64,000 bases of DNA from Neodontobutis hainanensis. Its lineage: Eukaryota > Chordata > Actinopteri > Gobiiformes > Odontobutidae. Below are positions 21,948-34,637 of the stretch, piece by piece (the stretch's first letter is position 1; each line of letters opens with the position of its first letter). Position numbers and translations under genes: made by a program. The stretch lies in contig JALDNG010001351.1 of assembly GCA_024349245.1 (NCBI GenBank), forward strand, positions 32,116 through 96,115, written 5' to 3'. A model generated the notes under the pieces. It ran no database searches. It had not been told where the DNA came from and saw only the letters and a program-made list of their open reading frames with translations.

Positions 21948-22489
21948 CAATGTTGGGGTTGAAGATTTCCTGGTGGCGTCTCTCACTCTCCTCAAGCTGC
22001 AGCTGGATCTTGATGTACTCAGTGTCACCAGCACCAGGTTCTTGTCATAGTTCTTCTCCAGTGCATCCAGTGTGCCCAACATGGCTGTTATCTGAAATAA
22101 ACATTTAAATGATCAAATGGCCATTGCCAATTTAATTGAATCTGGCCGTATACTTACCTCTACATGCAAAGACTTGAAGACATTGGTGCAGATTTTGTTT
22201 GAAAGCTGCCTCCACTTGTTTAATCTCCATCTTGATCCCCTCTAAGTCTGCTTCATTGTAGGCGTCTGGGAGCTTCTCTAGTTCCTCAATTTTACCATCT
22301 TCACAATCTTGTCTGCATATGATTTTGGTCTAATACTCTTCAAGCTGAAATGTGTCATCAAATACTGCAAAATGCTCTCTATACTGGCTTACAAAATATG
22401 TGCACACCTTCCCCATTTCAAGCTCCAATCTGTAGGAGATCTCCGCCGTTTCCTCGACCACCAGCAGGTCTTTGATGGGAAAGGTAGAA
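21948..22489 (-). pseudogene. Coiled-coil exon triplet B, unit 1
   Basis: Exons 22408-22489, 22158-22344 and 21948-22091 are paralogous to triplet A in order and phase. Exon 2 reads KIEELEKLPDAYNEADLEGI after an in-frame TAG. Exon 3 reads ITAMLGTLDALEKNYDKNLV and then frameshifts just before the helix ending RRHQEIFNPNIG. The donor after exon 3 is degenerate (GTTTTT against GTGAGC in A). It is a pseudogene. Confidence 0.55.
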
Positions 22490-22571
22490 CTGGGAGTAGA
22501 ACTGAGTCAAGGAGGTTTTATTAAAGAAAGGTTTTTAAAAGATTATTTTATTTTACAGCAAAGGAGCTCAC

Positions 22572-23161
22572 CAATGTTGGGGTTGAAGATTTCCTGGTGG
22601 CGTCTCTCACACTCCTCAAGCTGCAGCTGGAGCTTGATCAACTCACGCCGTGTCACCAGCACCAGGTTCTTGTCTCAGGTCTTCTCCAGTGCATCCAGTG
22701 TGCCCACCATGGTTGTTATCTGAAATTAAAATTAAAATAATCAGATGACCACTCCCAATTTAATTTAATCAAACACTTGACACTGACACACTGTGACAGC
22801 TGGCCGTATACTTACCTCTACATGCAAAGATTCAAAGACCCATGGTGGAGCTTTTGATTAAAAGCTGCAGGTCTTGAATCAACGCCTCCACTTGTTTAAT
22901 CTCCACCTTTATCACCTCCAAGTCTGCTTCGTTGTGTCGTCTGGGTTCTTCTCTAGCGCCTCAGCTTCACAATCTTCTCTGCATATGACGTCATCTCATA
23001 CTCTTCAAGCTGAAATGTGCAAGAAATGTGTCAGAAAATACTGCAAAATATACAAGCTTACAAAATATGTACACACCTTCCCTAATTCAATCTCCAATCT
23101 GTAGGAGCTCTCCCCCGCTGTTTCCTCGACCACCACCAGGTCTTTGATGGGAAAGGTAGAA
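22572..23161 (-). pseudogene. Coiled-coil exon triplet A, unit 2
   Basis: Exons 23077-23161, 22816-23009 and 22572-22719. The sequence is as in unit 1, with exon 2 one base shorter (TGTGTCG against TGTAGTCG) and exon 3 two bases longer, which restores RRELIKLQLQLEECERRHQE in one frame. The in-frame stop after ALEKT remains. The small length differences between units fall at single sites and may be true mutations or consensus errors. Confidence 0.55.
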
Positions 23162-24724
23162 CTGGGAAGGAATGCATCACAGGTACAACTTCCACTACTT
23201 CCTGTCTCATTCCTCGTAGCCCCCTCACTCCACATGCCTACACGCTGAGGAATGTGAGCACATGAAAATAGGTCAGTCTCAAAGTAAAAAAAAAATAACA
23301 TGAATAAGTGGATCTAAGGGGTGCCATACATACCCCGAGGCCAATGTGGAGCTGAGCAATGCTAAGAAATACAGAGTGCCAATCATTCAGCAGCAGTCAC
23401 AATCCCTTATGAATGAGAACAGCTGCAGGTTTTCAGGTTTTATTTACAGGAGCCTTGTGAAAGCACTCAACTAATGCTGAACATGTTATTGTTCACAGCA
23501 ATATTTCACAAAACACACAAAGAGGCCATCTTGTTCAAGCAATTAATAAGTGCATCAAAATGTGAAGATGAATGAGGCATTCTAACATCTGACTAATTTC
23601 CCATGTGATGGAAAATGTAGCAAAGATAGGCTAGTACTCCTCTTTCAGTACAAAAACAAAATACAAACAATAACCTGGGGTGGATTTACAGGAGAGACAT
23701 TATAATTGGCCATTGTATAAAACAAAAAACAGCATTGTTTTTCACCTAAATGTGCACTTGAACATCATATGTTGCAGGCCTGCAGTAGGTAAGTCAGGAG
23801 AGGGGGGATTGTGACCAAAACACTGGTCTGTCCACGGACCAGACAGACAACACAGACTGTTTTTTTGGCCGTTTTGTGTTCCGTGCAATGATTTGTGCAG
23901 TGGCCCGTCTGCTCCGTGCATGGTCTCTGGGGTGGTCTCTACAAACATTCCTTGTGGTCAGTGCTAGTGATATAGGCCCAAAAGACTGGAATAGATATGA
24001 ACTGAAAAATATAAAGGTGCTAAAAATTACCATTGCAGTTTGCTAGTGTGGCGCTGCGAGAAGGGTTGGTGGTTATAGTCTAGCAGAATAAAGATGGAAA
24101 TATAAATTCAAATACGCCACCTGGGGGATGGACCAGGAACTATTGTACACATAGGAGATTGTGGAAAAAAAGGACACACAAGGAAATATCTGATTTAAAA
24201 AGGACAGAGACGTGTTTCACAAATAACCAAATTATTAAAATAGATTTAAAATGATTACTCTAAAAACTGAAAAGAGGTAGAACAAAACCGATTACCCAAA
24301 ATATATTTTTATTATTACTTTGTTAAAAATTTCTAAAATGGTTGCAGAAGTACAAAAACGTTCAAAAATGTTAAAGCGAAAGATAGCTATATGGGGCCGC
24401 CTCTGGAAAGCAGACTACTTTAAGGCGGTGCCCAGGGTGCCACCTTAAACTCACCTTTGTGGACACAGACACGGCAAAGACAAGGTGCAAACTAAACTTG
24501 TGACCCAGTGCACTAACTCACATGCATAAGTGGGGAGACCTCACCCATGTGCCCTGCTCAACCACCAGGAGAGCTCCCAGCGTCACGAGAAAATATAAAA
24601 ACAAGTTAACCAAAGGGCGAAACCCAGTTGCAACACAACAATAAAAACATCACAGTATCAACAGAAACCAAAACAGCAGAAAACAGCAGCAGACTAGCCA
24701 ACCTGTAAAAAAATCATTACTTTA

Positions 24725-25220
24725 TGTAAGGATCCCGTTAAACAAAGGGACCTGAACATAAATCAAAAAGCCATACACAACTAAAGCTCAAACTGTCTAT
24801 TTAAAATAAGAATCAAGGGAGAACAAAAAGGCGGTGATGGGTCGGACAAAATGAACAAAAGAGGGCAACAAGCCGAGTCAGCCCGCCATTGGACCGTCGT
24901 ACCCGACTTGCCTCCTCTGTCCCTGCCTAACCAATCCTAACCCTTAAAGTAAAACAACAAACCGTTAAAACAGGACCACCTCGCCCATCACCTAAAAGAA
25001 CTAACTGAAAACATAAAAGAGGAGCTGAGCTGCCCCTGGCATCGACAGCAGCACAACCAGGAGGCGGAGCTTAGCCGGAAACACAGAGCGAAGCAGAGAG
25101 CGAGAAGCCGGCCTCAACATCCTCCTTATAAAGGGTAGCAGCCAATCAGGAGCCCAGACCAGACACACCCCCACTCCTCCTGCAGGTGGAACACACAGAC
25201 AATTACATGCATTTGTAACA
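24725..25220 (-). mobile_element. Solo-type LTR of the 47-kb Gmr1-like family, unit 2
   Basis: Second copy of the LTR at 20382-20883, duplicated with the unit. It differs by small indels near 25025 (deletion next to GAGCTG) and in the initial GATCC run. The same GAGTCC follows it. Confidence 0.75.
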
Positions 25221-25324
25221 GAGTCCTTTGTGCTCAAGTCCGAGGCAAGTCTCGAGTCCTTGTGTTTGAGAATAAAGGAGTCCAAGTTTGAGTCAGAGCA
25301 ATAAAAATGAAGTCCAAGTCCGAG

Positions 25325-25990
25325 TCGAGGCACAAAACTGATCTTGATGACTACTCCATCTCTGCCCACAACACCAATGCCCTGCACAAGAAGGGCCAGA
25401 GTCGCTCCTCCTTCTGAGGGACAACATGAAAATAGCTAAAGTCATCCCAATCTAAAATGTAATTATATAAAATATGAAACAGAAATGGCTGTAATTGAGC
25501 TGGTTGAAAAAATAACATCTACAATAAAAATAAAAATAAATGGAATTTTCATAGACTTGAAGAAAGCCTTCGACACCATTGATCACAAAGTTCTGTTAAG
25601 AAAACCTGAAAGATATGGCATCAGGGGCATTGTATAAAGATGGATTGGTGACATTTTATTCTAAATAAAAGAGAGTATTTTCACCCAACAAACAAGCTGC
25701 TCATAAACTCTAACTTACTGAAATGTAATCACTTAGTCAAATTTAAAATAGCAAAAATAATGTTTAAAATAAGACAGAACCTGTTTTAGATGAACTCTGC
25801 TCCTGACGAACACTCGTGTTCAGTAAACTCAGATCACAACCAACGTCAAACAGACATGTCTGTCTGTTCAGAAAGTTAAACTGTGGAATAGTCAAGAACT
25901 AAAACATCTATAAAAAGCTTCAAGAAATGACTTAAAAAGAAACAGATCTCACAATTTAAAGTTCTTTGTTCTTTCTTTAAGTATGTTAAA
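25325..25990 (+). mobile_element. Chimeric LINE RT fragments, unit 2
   Basis: Second copy of the fragments at 21000-21640. FIDLKKAFDTIDHKVLL is present near 25550. The internal deletions are the same, so the fragment predates the array. Confidence 0.65.
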
Positions 25991-26286
25991 ATAATTCAGT
26001 GTTAGTTGTTTTTGTGTTATATTTGTGAAAAATAAACTAGTAAGCTATGATGCAGGAAGGGGCTTCTTAGAATGAAGCATGTGTAGTTGGTGTAGAACCT
26101 AATATAACCTAATATGCTTGGACTAGAGTAACCAGAGCACCAGTACACGGACTCACGCTCTGGAATGGGCTTGAGTCTTTTCCCCTCCCTCCATATGTGC
26201 ACCCTGAACTTAGATGAGCATTGAGCTGGCTCACGATGGCTTACTGACTCTAACAATGCCAGTGTGTGCAGAACATTTGCAAAAAC

Positions 26287-26828
26287 CAATGTTGGGGTTG
26301 AAGATTTCCTGGTGGCGTCTCTCACTCTCCTCAAGCTGCAGCTGGATCTTGATGTACTCAGTGTCACCAGCACCAGGTTCTTGTCATAGTTCTTCTCCAG
26401 TGCATCCAGTGTGCCCAACATGGCTGTTATCTGAAATAAACATTTAAATGATCAAATGGCCATTGCCAATTTAATTGAATCTGGCCGTATACTTACCTCT
26501 ACATGCAAAGACTTGAAGACATTGGTGCAGATTTTGTTTGAAAGCTGCCTCCACTTGTTTAATCTCCATCTTGATCCCCTCTAAGTCTGCTTCATTGTAG
26601 GCGTCTGGGAGCTTCTCTAGTTCCTCAATTTTACCATCTTCACAATCTTGTCTGCATATGATTTTGGTCTAATACTCTTCAAGCTGAAATGTGTCATCAA
26701 ATACTGCAAAATGCTCTCTATACTGGCTTACAAAATATGTGCACACCTTCCCCATTTCAAGCTCCAATCTGTAGGAGATCTCCGCCGTTTCCTCGACCAC
26801 CACCAGATCTTTGATGGGAAAGGTAGAA
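26287..26828 (-). pseudogene. Coiled-coil exon triplet B, unit 2
   Basis: Exons 26747-26828, 26497-26683 and 26287-26430, nearly identical to unit 1 triplet B with the same stop and frameshift. Only 83 bp separate it from triplet A of unit 3, because the unit junction lies in the intron just upstream of exon 1. Confidence 0.55.
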
Positions 26829-26911
26829 CTGGGAGTAGAACTGAGTCAAGGAGGTTTTATTAAAGAAAGGTTTTTAAAAAGATTATTTTATTTTACAGCA
26901 AAGGAGCTCAC

Positions 26912-27502
26912 CAATGTTGGGGTTGAAGATTTCCTGGTGGCGTCTCTCACACTCCTCAAGCTGCAGCTGGAGCTTGATCAACTCACGCCGTGTCACCAGC
27001 ACCAGGTTCTTGTCTCAGGTCTTCTCCAGTGCATCCAGTGTGCCCACCATGGTTGTTATCTGAAATTAAAATTAAAATAATCAGATGACCACTCCCAATT
27101 TAATTTAATCAAACACTTGACACTGACACACTGTGACAGCTGGCCGTATACTTACCTCTACATGCAAAGATTCAAAGACCCATGGTGGAGCTTTTGATTA
27201 AAAGCTGCAGGTCTTGAATCAACGCCTCCACTTGTTTAATCTCCACCTTTATCACCTCCAAGTCTGCTTCGTTGTAGTCGTCTGGGTTCTTCTCTAGCGC
27301 CTCAGCTTCACAATCTTCTCTGCATATGACGTCATCTCATACTCTTCAAGCTGAAATGTGCAAGAAATGTGTCAGAAAATACTGCAAAATATACAAGCTT
27401 ACAAAATATGTACACACCTTCCCTAATTCAATCTCCAATCTGTAGGAGCTCTCCCCCGCTGTTTCCTCGACCACCACCAGGTCTTTGATGGGAAAGGTAG
27501 AA
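26912..27502 (-). pseudogene. Coiled-coil exon triplet A, unit 3
   Basis: Exons 27418-27502, 27156-27350 and 26912-27059. Exon 2 carries the same frameshift (VKLRR-stop in the first frame) as unit 1. All three A triplets keep consensus GT..AG sites, so splicing signals have outlasted the reading frame. Confidence 0.55.
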
Positions 27503-29056
27503 CTGGGAAGGAATGCATCACAGGTACAACTTCCACTACTTCCTGTCTCATTCCTCGTAGCCCCCTCACTCCACATGCCTACACGCTGAGGAATGTGAGC
27601 ACATGAAAATAGGTCAGTCTCAAAGTAAAAAAAAAATAACATGAATAAGTGGATCTAAGGGGTGCCATACATACCCCGAGGCCAATGTGGAGCTGAGCAA
27701 TGCTAAGAAATACAGAGTGCCAATCATTCAGCAGCAGTCACAATCCCTTATGAATGAGAACAGCTGCAGGTTTTCAGGTTTTATTTACAGGAGCCTTGTG
27801 AAAGCACTCAACTAATGCTGAACATGTTATTGTTCACAGCAATATTTCACAAAACACACAAAGAGGCCATCTTGTTCAAGCAATTAATAAGTGCATCAAA
27901 ATGTGAAGATGAATGAGGCATTCTAACATCTGACTAATTTCCCATGTGATGGAAAATGTAGCAAAGATAGGCTAGTACTCCTCTTTCAGTACAAAAACAA
28001 AATACAAACAATAACCTGGGGTGGATTTACAGGAGAGACATTATAATTGGCCATTGTATAAAACAAAAACAGCATTGTTTTTCACCTAAATGTGCACTTG
28101 AACATCATATGTTGCAGGCCTGCAGTAGGTAAGTCAGGAGAGGAGGGGTTGTGACCAAAACACTGGTCTGTCCACGGACCAGACAGACAACACAGACTGT
28201 TTTTGGCCGTTTTGTGTTCCGTGCAATGATTTGTGCAGTGGCCCGTCTGCTCCGTGCATGGTCTCTGGGGTGGTCTCTACAAACATTCCTTGTGGTCAGT
28301 GCTAGTGATATAGGCCCAAAAGACTGGAATAGATATGAACTGAAAAATATAAAGGTGCTAAAAATTACCATTGCAGTTTGCTAGTGTGGCTGCGAGAAGG
28401 GTTGGTGGTTATAGTCTAGCAGAATAAAGATGGAAATATAAATTCAAATACGCCACCTGGGGATGGACCAGGAACTATTGTACACATAGGAGATTGTGGA
28501 AAAAAGGACACACAAGGAAATATCTGATTTAAAAGGACAGAGACGTGTTTCACAAATAACCAAATTATTAAAATAGATTTAAAATGATTACTCTAAAAAC
28601 TGAAAAGAGGTAGAACAAAACCGATTACCCAAAATATATTTTTATTATTACTTTGTTAAAAATTTCTAAAATGGTTGCAGAAGTACAAAAACGTTCAAAA
28701 ATGTTAAACGAAAGATAGCTATATGGGGCCGCCTCTGGAAAGCAGACTACTTTAAGGCGGTGCCCAGGGGTGCCACCTTAAACTCACCTTTGTGGACACA
28801 GACACGGCAAAGACAAGGTGCAAACTAAACTTGTGACCCAGTGCACTAACTCACATGCATAAGTGGGGAGACCTCACCCATGTGCCCTGCTCAACCACCA
28901 GGAGAGCTCCCAGCGTCACGGGAAAATATAAAAACAAGTTAACCAAAGGGCGAAACCCAGTTGCAACACAACAATAAAAACATCACAGTATCAACAGAAA
29001 CCAAAACAGCAGAAAACAGCAGCAGACTAGCCAACCTGTAAAAAATCATTACTTTA

Positions 29057-29551
29057 TGTAAGGATCCCCGTTAAACAAAGGGACCTGAACATAAATCAAA
29101 AAGCCATACACAACTAAAGCTCAAACTGTCTATTTAAAATAAGAATCAAGGGAGAACAAAAGGCGGTGATGGGTCGGACAAAATGAACAAAAGAGGGCAA
29201 CAAGCCGAGTCAGCCCGCCATTGGACCGTCTGCCCGACTTAACTCCCCTGTCCCTGCCTAACAAACCCTAACCATAAAAGTAAAATAACAAACTGTTAAA
29301 ACAGGACCACCTCGCCCATCACCTAAAAGAAATAACTGAAAACATAAAAGAGGCGCTGAACGTCTCAGCTGCCCCTGGCATCGACAGAAGCTCAAACAGG
29401 AGGCGGAGCTTAGCCGGAATCGAAGCAGAGAGCGAGAAGCCGGCACCAACATCCTCCTTATAAAGGGTAGCAGCCAATCAGGAGCCCAGATCAGACACAC
29501 CCCACTCCTCCTGCAGGTGGAACACACAGACAATTACATGCATTTGTAACA
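29057..29551 (-). mobile_element. Solo-type LTR of the 47-kb Gmr1-like family, unit 3
   Basis: Third copy of the array LTR. It is somewhat more diverged than units 1 and 2 in the middle (29230-29430: altered CTGCCCGACTT and AGAAGCTCAAACAGG blocks). There it resembles the 47-kb LTR more closely. Confidence 0.75.
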
Positions 29552-29654
29552 GAGTCCTTTGTGCTCAAGTCCGAGGCAAGTCTCGAGTCCTTGTGTTTGA
29601 GAATAAAGGAGTCCAAGTTTGAGTCAGAGCAATAAAAAATGAAGTCCAAGTCCG

Positions 29655-30320
29655 AGTCGAGGCACAAAACTGATCTTGATGACTACTCTCTGCCCACAAC
29701 ACCAATGCCCTGCACAAGAAGGGCCAGAGTCGTCCTTCTGAGAGACAACATGAAAATAGCTAAAGTCATCCCAATCTAAAAATGTAATTATATAAAATAT
29801 GAAACAGAAATGGCTGTAATTGAGCTGGTTGAAAAAATAACATCTACAATAAAAATAAAAATCCACGTAAATGGAATTTTCATAGACTTGAAGAAAGCCT
29901 TGACACCATTGATCACAAAGTTCTGTTAAGAAAACCTGAAAGATATGGCATCAGGGGCATTGTATAAAGATGGATTGGTGACATTTTATTCTAAATAAAA
30001 GAGAGTATTTTCACCCAACAAACAAGCTGCTCATAAACTCTAACTTACTGAAATGTAATCACTTAGTCAAATTTAAAATAGCAAAAATAATGTTTAAAAT
30101 AAGACAGAACCTGTTTTAGATGAACTCTGCTCCTGACGAACACGTGTTCAGTAAACTCAGATCACAACCAACGTCAAACAGACATGTCTGTCTGTTCAGA
30201 AAGTTAAACTGTGGAATAGTCTAGAACTAAAACATCTATAAATAGCTTCAAGAAATGACTTAAAAAGAAACAGATCTCACAATTTAAAGTTCTTTGTTCT
30301 TTCTTTAAGTATGTTAAAAT
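29655..30320 (+). mobile_element. Chimeric LINE RT fragments, unit 3
   Basis: Third copy. The AFDTIDH block near 29895 has lost one base (CTTGACACC against CTTCGACACC), which breaks the frame at the catalytic region. Confidence 0.65.
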
Positions 30321-30609
30321 AATTCAGTGTTAGTTGTTTTTGTTATATTTGTGAAAAATAAACTAGTAAGCTATAATGCAGGAAGGGGCTTCTTAGAATG
30401 AAGCATTTGTAGTTGGTGTAGAACCTAATATAACTAATATGCTTGGACTAGAGTAACCAGAGCACCAGTACACGGACTCACGCTCTGGAATGGGCTTGAG
30501 TCTTTTCCCCTCCTCCATATGTGCACCCTGAACTTAGATGAGCATTGAGCTGGCTCACGATGGCTACTGACTCTAACAATGCCAGTGTGTGCAAAACATT
30601 TGCAAAAAC

Positions 30610-31151
30610 CAATGTTGGGGTTGAAGATTTCCCGGTGGCGTCTCTCACTCTCCTCAAGCTGCAGCTGGATCTTGATGTACTCAGTGTCACCAGCACCAGG
30701 TTCTTGTCATAGTTCTTCTCCAGTGCATCCAGTGTGCCCAACATGGCTGTTGTCTGAAATTAAAATTTAAATGATCAAATGGCCATTGCCAATTTAATTG
30801 AATCTGGCCGTATACTTACCTCTACATGCAAAGACTTGAAGACATTGGTGCAGATTTTGTTTGAAAGCTGCCTCCACTTGTTTAATCTCCATCTTGATCT
30901 CCTCTAAGTCTGCTTCATTGTAGGCGTCTGGGAGCTTCTCTAGTTCCTCAATTTTACCATCTTCACAATCTTGTCTGCATATGATTTTGGTCTAATACTC
31001 TTCAAGCTGAAATGTGTCATCAAATACTGCAAAATGCTCTCTATACAGGCTTACAAAATATGTGCACACCTTCAACATTTCAAGCTCCAATCTGTAGGAG
31101 ATCTCCGCCGTTTCCTCGACCACCAGCAGGTCTTTGATGGGAAAGGTAGAA
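30610..31151 (-). pseudogene. Coiled-coil exon triplet B, unit 3, with its original upstream intron
   Basis: Exons 31070-31151, 30820-31006 and 30610-30753. Unlike units 1 and 2, the sequence upstream of exon 1 (31152-31235) continues as GAATGCATCACAGGTACAAC and beyond, matching the sequence upstream of triplet A exon 1. This shows that A and B arose by duplication of a longer segment before the 4.34-kb array formed. Exon 1 encodes STFPIKDLLVVEETAEISYR. Confidence 0.6.
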
Positions 31152-31279
31152 CTGGGAAGGAATGCATCACAGGTACAACTTCCACTACTTCCTGTCTCAT
31201 TCCTCCTAGCCCCCTCACTCCACATGCATACACACTAAGGGCGCATATGGGCACATGAAAATATGAGCACATTAAATTA

Positions 31280-32498
31280 CAGGTGCTGGTCATATAATTA
31301 GAAAATCATCAAAATGTTGATTTATTTCACTAATTCCATTCAAAAAGTGAAACTTGTATATTATATTTATTCATTAAACACTTTTTTTTAACCAAGGAAA
31401 ATCCCAAATTCAGAATCTCAGAAATTTGAAATATTGTGAAAAGGTTCAATATTGAAGAGCCCTGGTGCCACACTCTAATCAGCTAATAAACCCAAAAAAA
31501 GTGAACAAGCAATAGGGATAACCGCACCTGGAGAGGATTGTGACACAAAACCCATTCAAAAACGTGAGGAGATTCAGAAAGAGTGGACTGCAGCTGGAGT
31601 CAGTGCTTCAAGAACCACTGCGCACAGACGTATTCAAGACATGGGTTTCAGCTTTCCTTGTGTCAAGCCACTCTTGAACAACAGACAGCTTCAGAAGCAT
31701 CTCGCCTGGGACTGCTGCTGAGTGGTCCAAAGTTATGTTCTCTGATGAAAGTATGAAATGTTGCATTTCCTTTGGAAATCAGGGTCCCAGAGTCTGGAGG
31801 AAGAGAGGAGAGACACAAAATCCACGTTGCTTGAGGTCCAGTGTAAAGTTTCCACAGTCAGTGATGCTTTGGAGCCATGTCATCTGCTGGTGTTGGTCCA
31901 CTGTGTTTTCTGAGGTACAAGGTCAACGCAGCCGTATTCCAGGAGGTTTTAGAGCACTTCATGCTTCTGGCTGCTGACCAACTTTTTTGAGATGCAGATT
32001 TCTCGGCACCTGCACCAAGTGCCAAAGCAACCAGTACCTGGTTTAAGGACCATGGTATCCCTGTTCTAACTTGGCCAGCAAACTCGCCTGACCTTAACCC
32101 CAGAGAGAAGGATATTGTGAAAAGGATGAGGCAATATGCAGAAGAGCTGAAGGCCACTATCAGAGCAACCCATGCCACGCCACATTGCTGAAGTAATTCA
32201 GGCAAAAAGAGCCCTAACTAAGTATTGAGTGCTATACATGATCATACTTTACATGTTCATACTTTTCAGTTGGCCAAGATTTCTAAAAATCTTTCCTTTG
32301 TATTGGTCATAAGTAATATTCAAATTTTCTGAGATACTGAATTTGGGATTTTATTATAATCATCAACATTTAAATTAATACACTTTTGAAATATATCAGT
32401 CTGTGTGTAATGAATGATATACAAGTTCCACTTTTTAATGGAATTACTAAAATAAATCAACTTTTTAAGGATTTTCTAAATTATATGACCAGCACCTG
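31280..32498 (+). mobile_element. Tc1/mariner-family transposon, near full length, inactive
   Basis: The ends are inverted repeats: CAGGTGCTGGTCATATAATT at 31280 and its complement ending at 32498. Each end is flanked by TA (31278-31279 and 32499-32500), the Tc1 target duplication. Inner inverted blocks (CATTCAAAAAGTGAAACTTG and complement) extend the terminal region. The plus strand carries transposase blocks VMFSDESM, FGNQGPRVWRK and SSVKFPQSVMLW, a block recognisable as the second catalytic Asp region, and late blocks near 32080. Stops and frameshifts interrupt it, so no transposase can be made. Confidence 0.9.
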
Positions 32499-32500
32499 TA

Positions 32501-34637
32501 TAAACTGTGTTATCCCAAAAATAAAGCTTTGAGAAAGAGAAACCACGGAACCAGCGTTTTGCCTCTTTTCTCTCTCTCCCTCTGATCAGAGCCTTAGAGG
32601 CATGCTTTATCATCGGTAACCCTTCAGAGTCTAGAACTGACATAGCGGAGCAGGTTACAGACCATATTGTGAAAATGATATTGTTAGTTTAGTAGTCAGC
32701 GGAGCTGGTCAGAAACTGATTAAGTCAAGTGGAGCTGGCTGTAGGCTGAGCGGAGCTGGACAAAGATATACCTACTAGCGAGAGAAAACGCAGCAGAGCA
32801 CAGAGCAGTCCCACCAGAGACAGAGGAAAGGAGTTCTCTTCACACATTAGTTTTGTCCAGTCTTTTCACTAGAACAAATGTTAAGAGGCAAACGAGGTTA
32901 GTTTGGCTAAAAGAGTCAACAGGTTTATTAAAAGGACTACTGATGGTGCGTTGTTGCAATGCACAGCTTTTGGCCGTCTATTGACCCTCTTGGATGGAGT
33001 AAAAGTCAGTGCTTGATTCAACCCACAGTGTTGAGCCCAGGGCTAGGTTACGGCTTGACCTCCTCGTTCCTAGAAGGAGTTACATGTGCATGGGGTGCCA
33101 TGGGAAGAAAATGTAATGTTTTTTTATTTTAAGGAGAACCAGGGGCTGTACCGGGCCCGTGTAGCCCGGACTGAGAGGCCAGAGGCTGGGGAGAGTAGCA
33201 GAGGCGGTGCAGCCTGGTGCTGGAGGTCTTACCTCGGGCCAGGCTCCAGCTCTGAGTCCTTCATTGGCCCAGGGGCACAAACACAATCATTTTTGTGTGC
33301 AATAATCTTCAGTCTCGGGCTTCTCCACAAGCCCCATAGACAGATGCAAAGCCAGGAAAGCCTTCATTTCAGATACACATACAATGTACCGCTTATAAAA
33401 CCTGCACTGTGGCTTCAGCTGTTTTGAGGATAAAACCCGATCAGCATAACGGTTAGTCTTTATTTGTAACAAGGTTCCAAAAATTGTGTGTGCCAGTGAG
33501 TTCATCAAAAGGCTTTATCCACTCCTGATGAACTTCCAGTCCTCATCTTCAGTGATAGGCCCGTAGCTATAATCTCTTCCTCGGACAGTTTATTTATATA
33601 GCACATTTCAAATGACAAGCATAGACTCAATATAACTAAGACTTACTTGTCAGAAAGTAAATGTTCTCCCCTGGAGTCAGAGTCTGCAGCAGACGGCACA
33701 ACGGCTTGGCGCTCATGTTCTCGTCTCACAATTTCTACTCTAACCAACGTAGAGCTCTCACCGACTGCATTCTCCCCACCTGCCACAACGTGTCAAAGGG
33801 TTATGTACTAAATCTGAAAATTAAAATGAGCTAAACACAACTTATCTTAATTTTACACCTGACCTATTCAAAAACACAAAGGTTTTTATTTATTTATTGA
33901 AATTCACACCTATATCTTCAAATGCTTATTATTGTACCCAACTTTTCCTTTACTAAAAAAAAGTCTGTTGGATTTACATAAAAAAAAAATATATGAATAA
34001 AATATATGCTGTTTTAAATGTCCTCATAACAAAGCTTTAGAACACAATAAGAAATAAAACCTAATCATATGGAATTAGTATTAGCTCATAAATGTTACAG
34101 TTTTGTCACAATATACAAACTCACCTCTCTTTGAGACATCAGTAGATTTTTCACTCAACATTACAGCTTGGCTTTAAAAATGCAGTGTGTCTTTAACATA
34201 ACATAGAACTTATGTTATTCAAATAAAATAGTTTTTCAGCACTTTATGCTTCAGGTTTATTTTTTATATTCATGCAGTAATGCTTTTCTTTTCACCACTC
34301 CATTAGATTTTCCAACAGCGGCTCTTAATCAAAGCTCACTTAATAAACTCATATTAGTGACTAAAGACACTTGTTTGGGGCTTCATTGAAACGTTTTGTA
34401 AAATTAGACTTTAGCTTGCTGCTAACAAGTTACTTTGTGAACCACTGGACGAACAGCTGAATATTTCTCTGATAGGTACTTACCTTGACTTCACCTGACC
34501 ACTGTCCTGTGGCAACGCCGTGTGAGATGTTTTGCCAAGACCCTTTAAAGGTAGTGAAATAAAACACATAGAATGAGTCTGTCAAATATTTTCAAGTCTC
34601 CCTCATGTAATAAAATATGCACATTGTCTCGTTGCAG
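32501..34637. other. Unresolved stretch, possibly including LTR-like debris
   Basis: An AATAAA near 32520 is followed by a GA-rich region with three AGCGGAGCTGG/AGTGGAGCTGG motifs (32699-32761). 33100-33300 is GC-richer and open on both strands but resembles nothing I know. 33780-34600 is AT-rich. I find no supported gene. Confidence 0.3.

Larger units (their letters stand above)
18161..31158. repeat. Three-copy 4.34-kb tandem array
   Basis: Direct tandem units at 18161-22503 (4343 bp), 22504-26842 (4339 bp) and 26843-31158 (4316 bp). Each starts GAGTCAAGGAGGTTTTATTA, and units 1 and 2 end ...GGTAGAACTGGGAGTAGAACT. Identity is very high by eye; differences are mostly small indels. Each unit contains exon triplet A, an LTR of the 47-kb Gmr1-like family, LINE fragments, and exon triplet B. 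The last unit runs into intact upstream intron, so the right edge preserves the pre-array arrangement. Confidence 0.95.

Noticed and set aside
33080..33427. Overlapping plus and minus ORFs in a GC-richer patch
   Set aside because: Both are short, with no splice context or recognisable domain.
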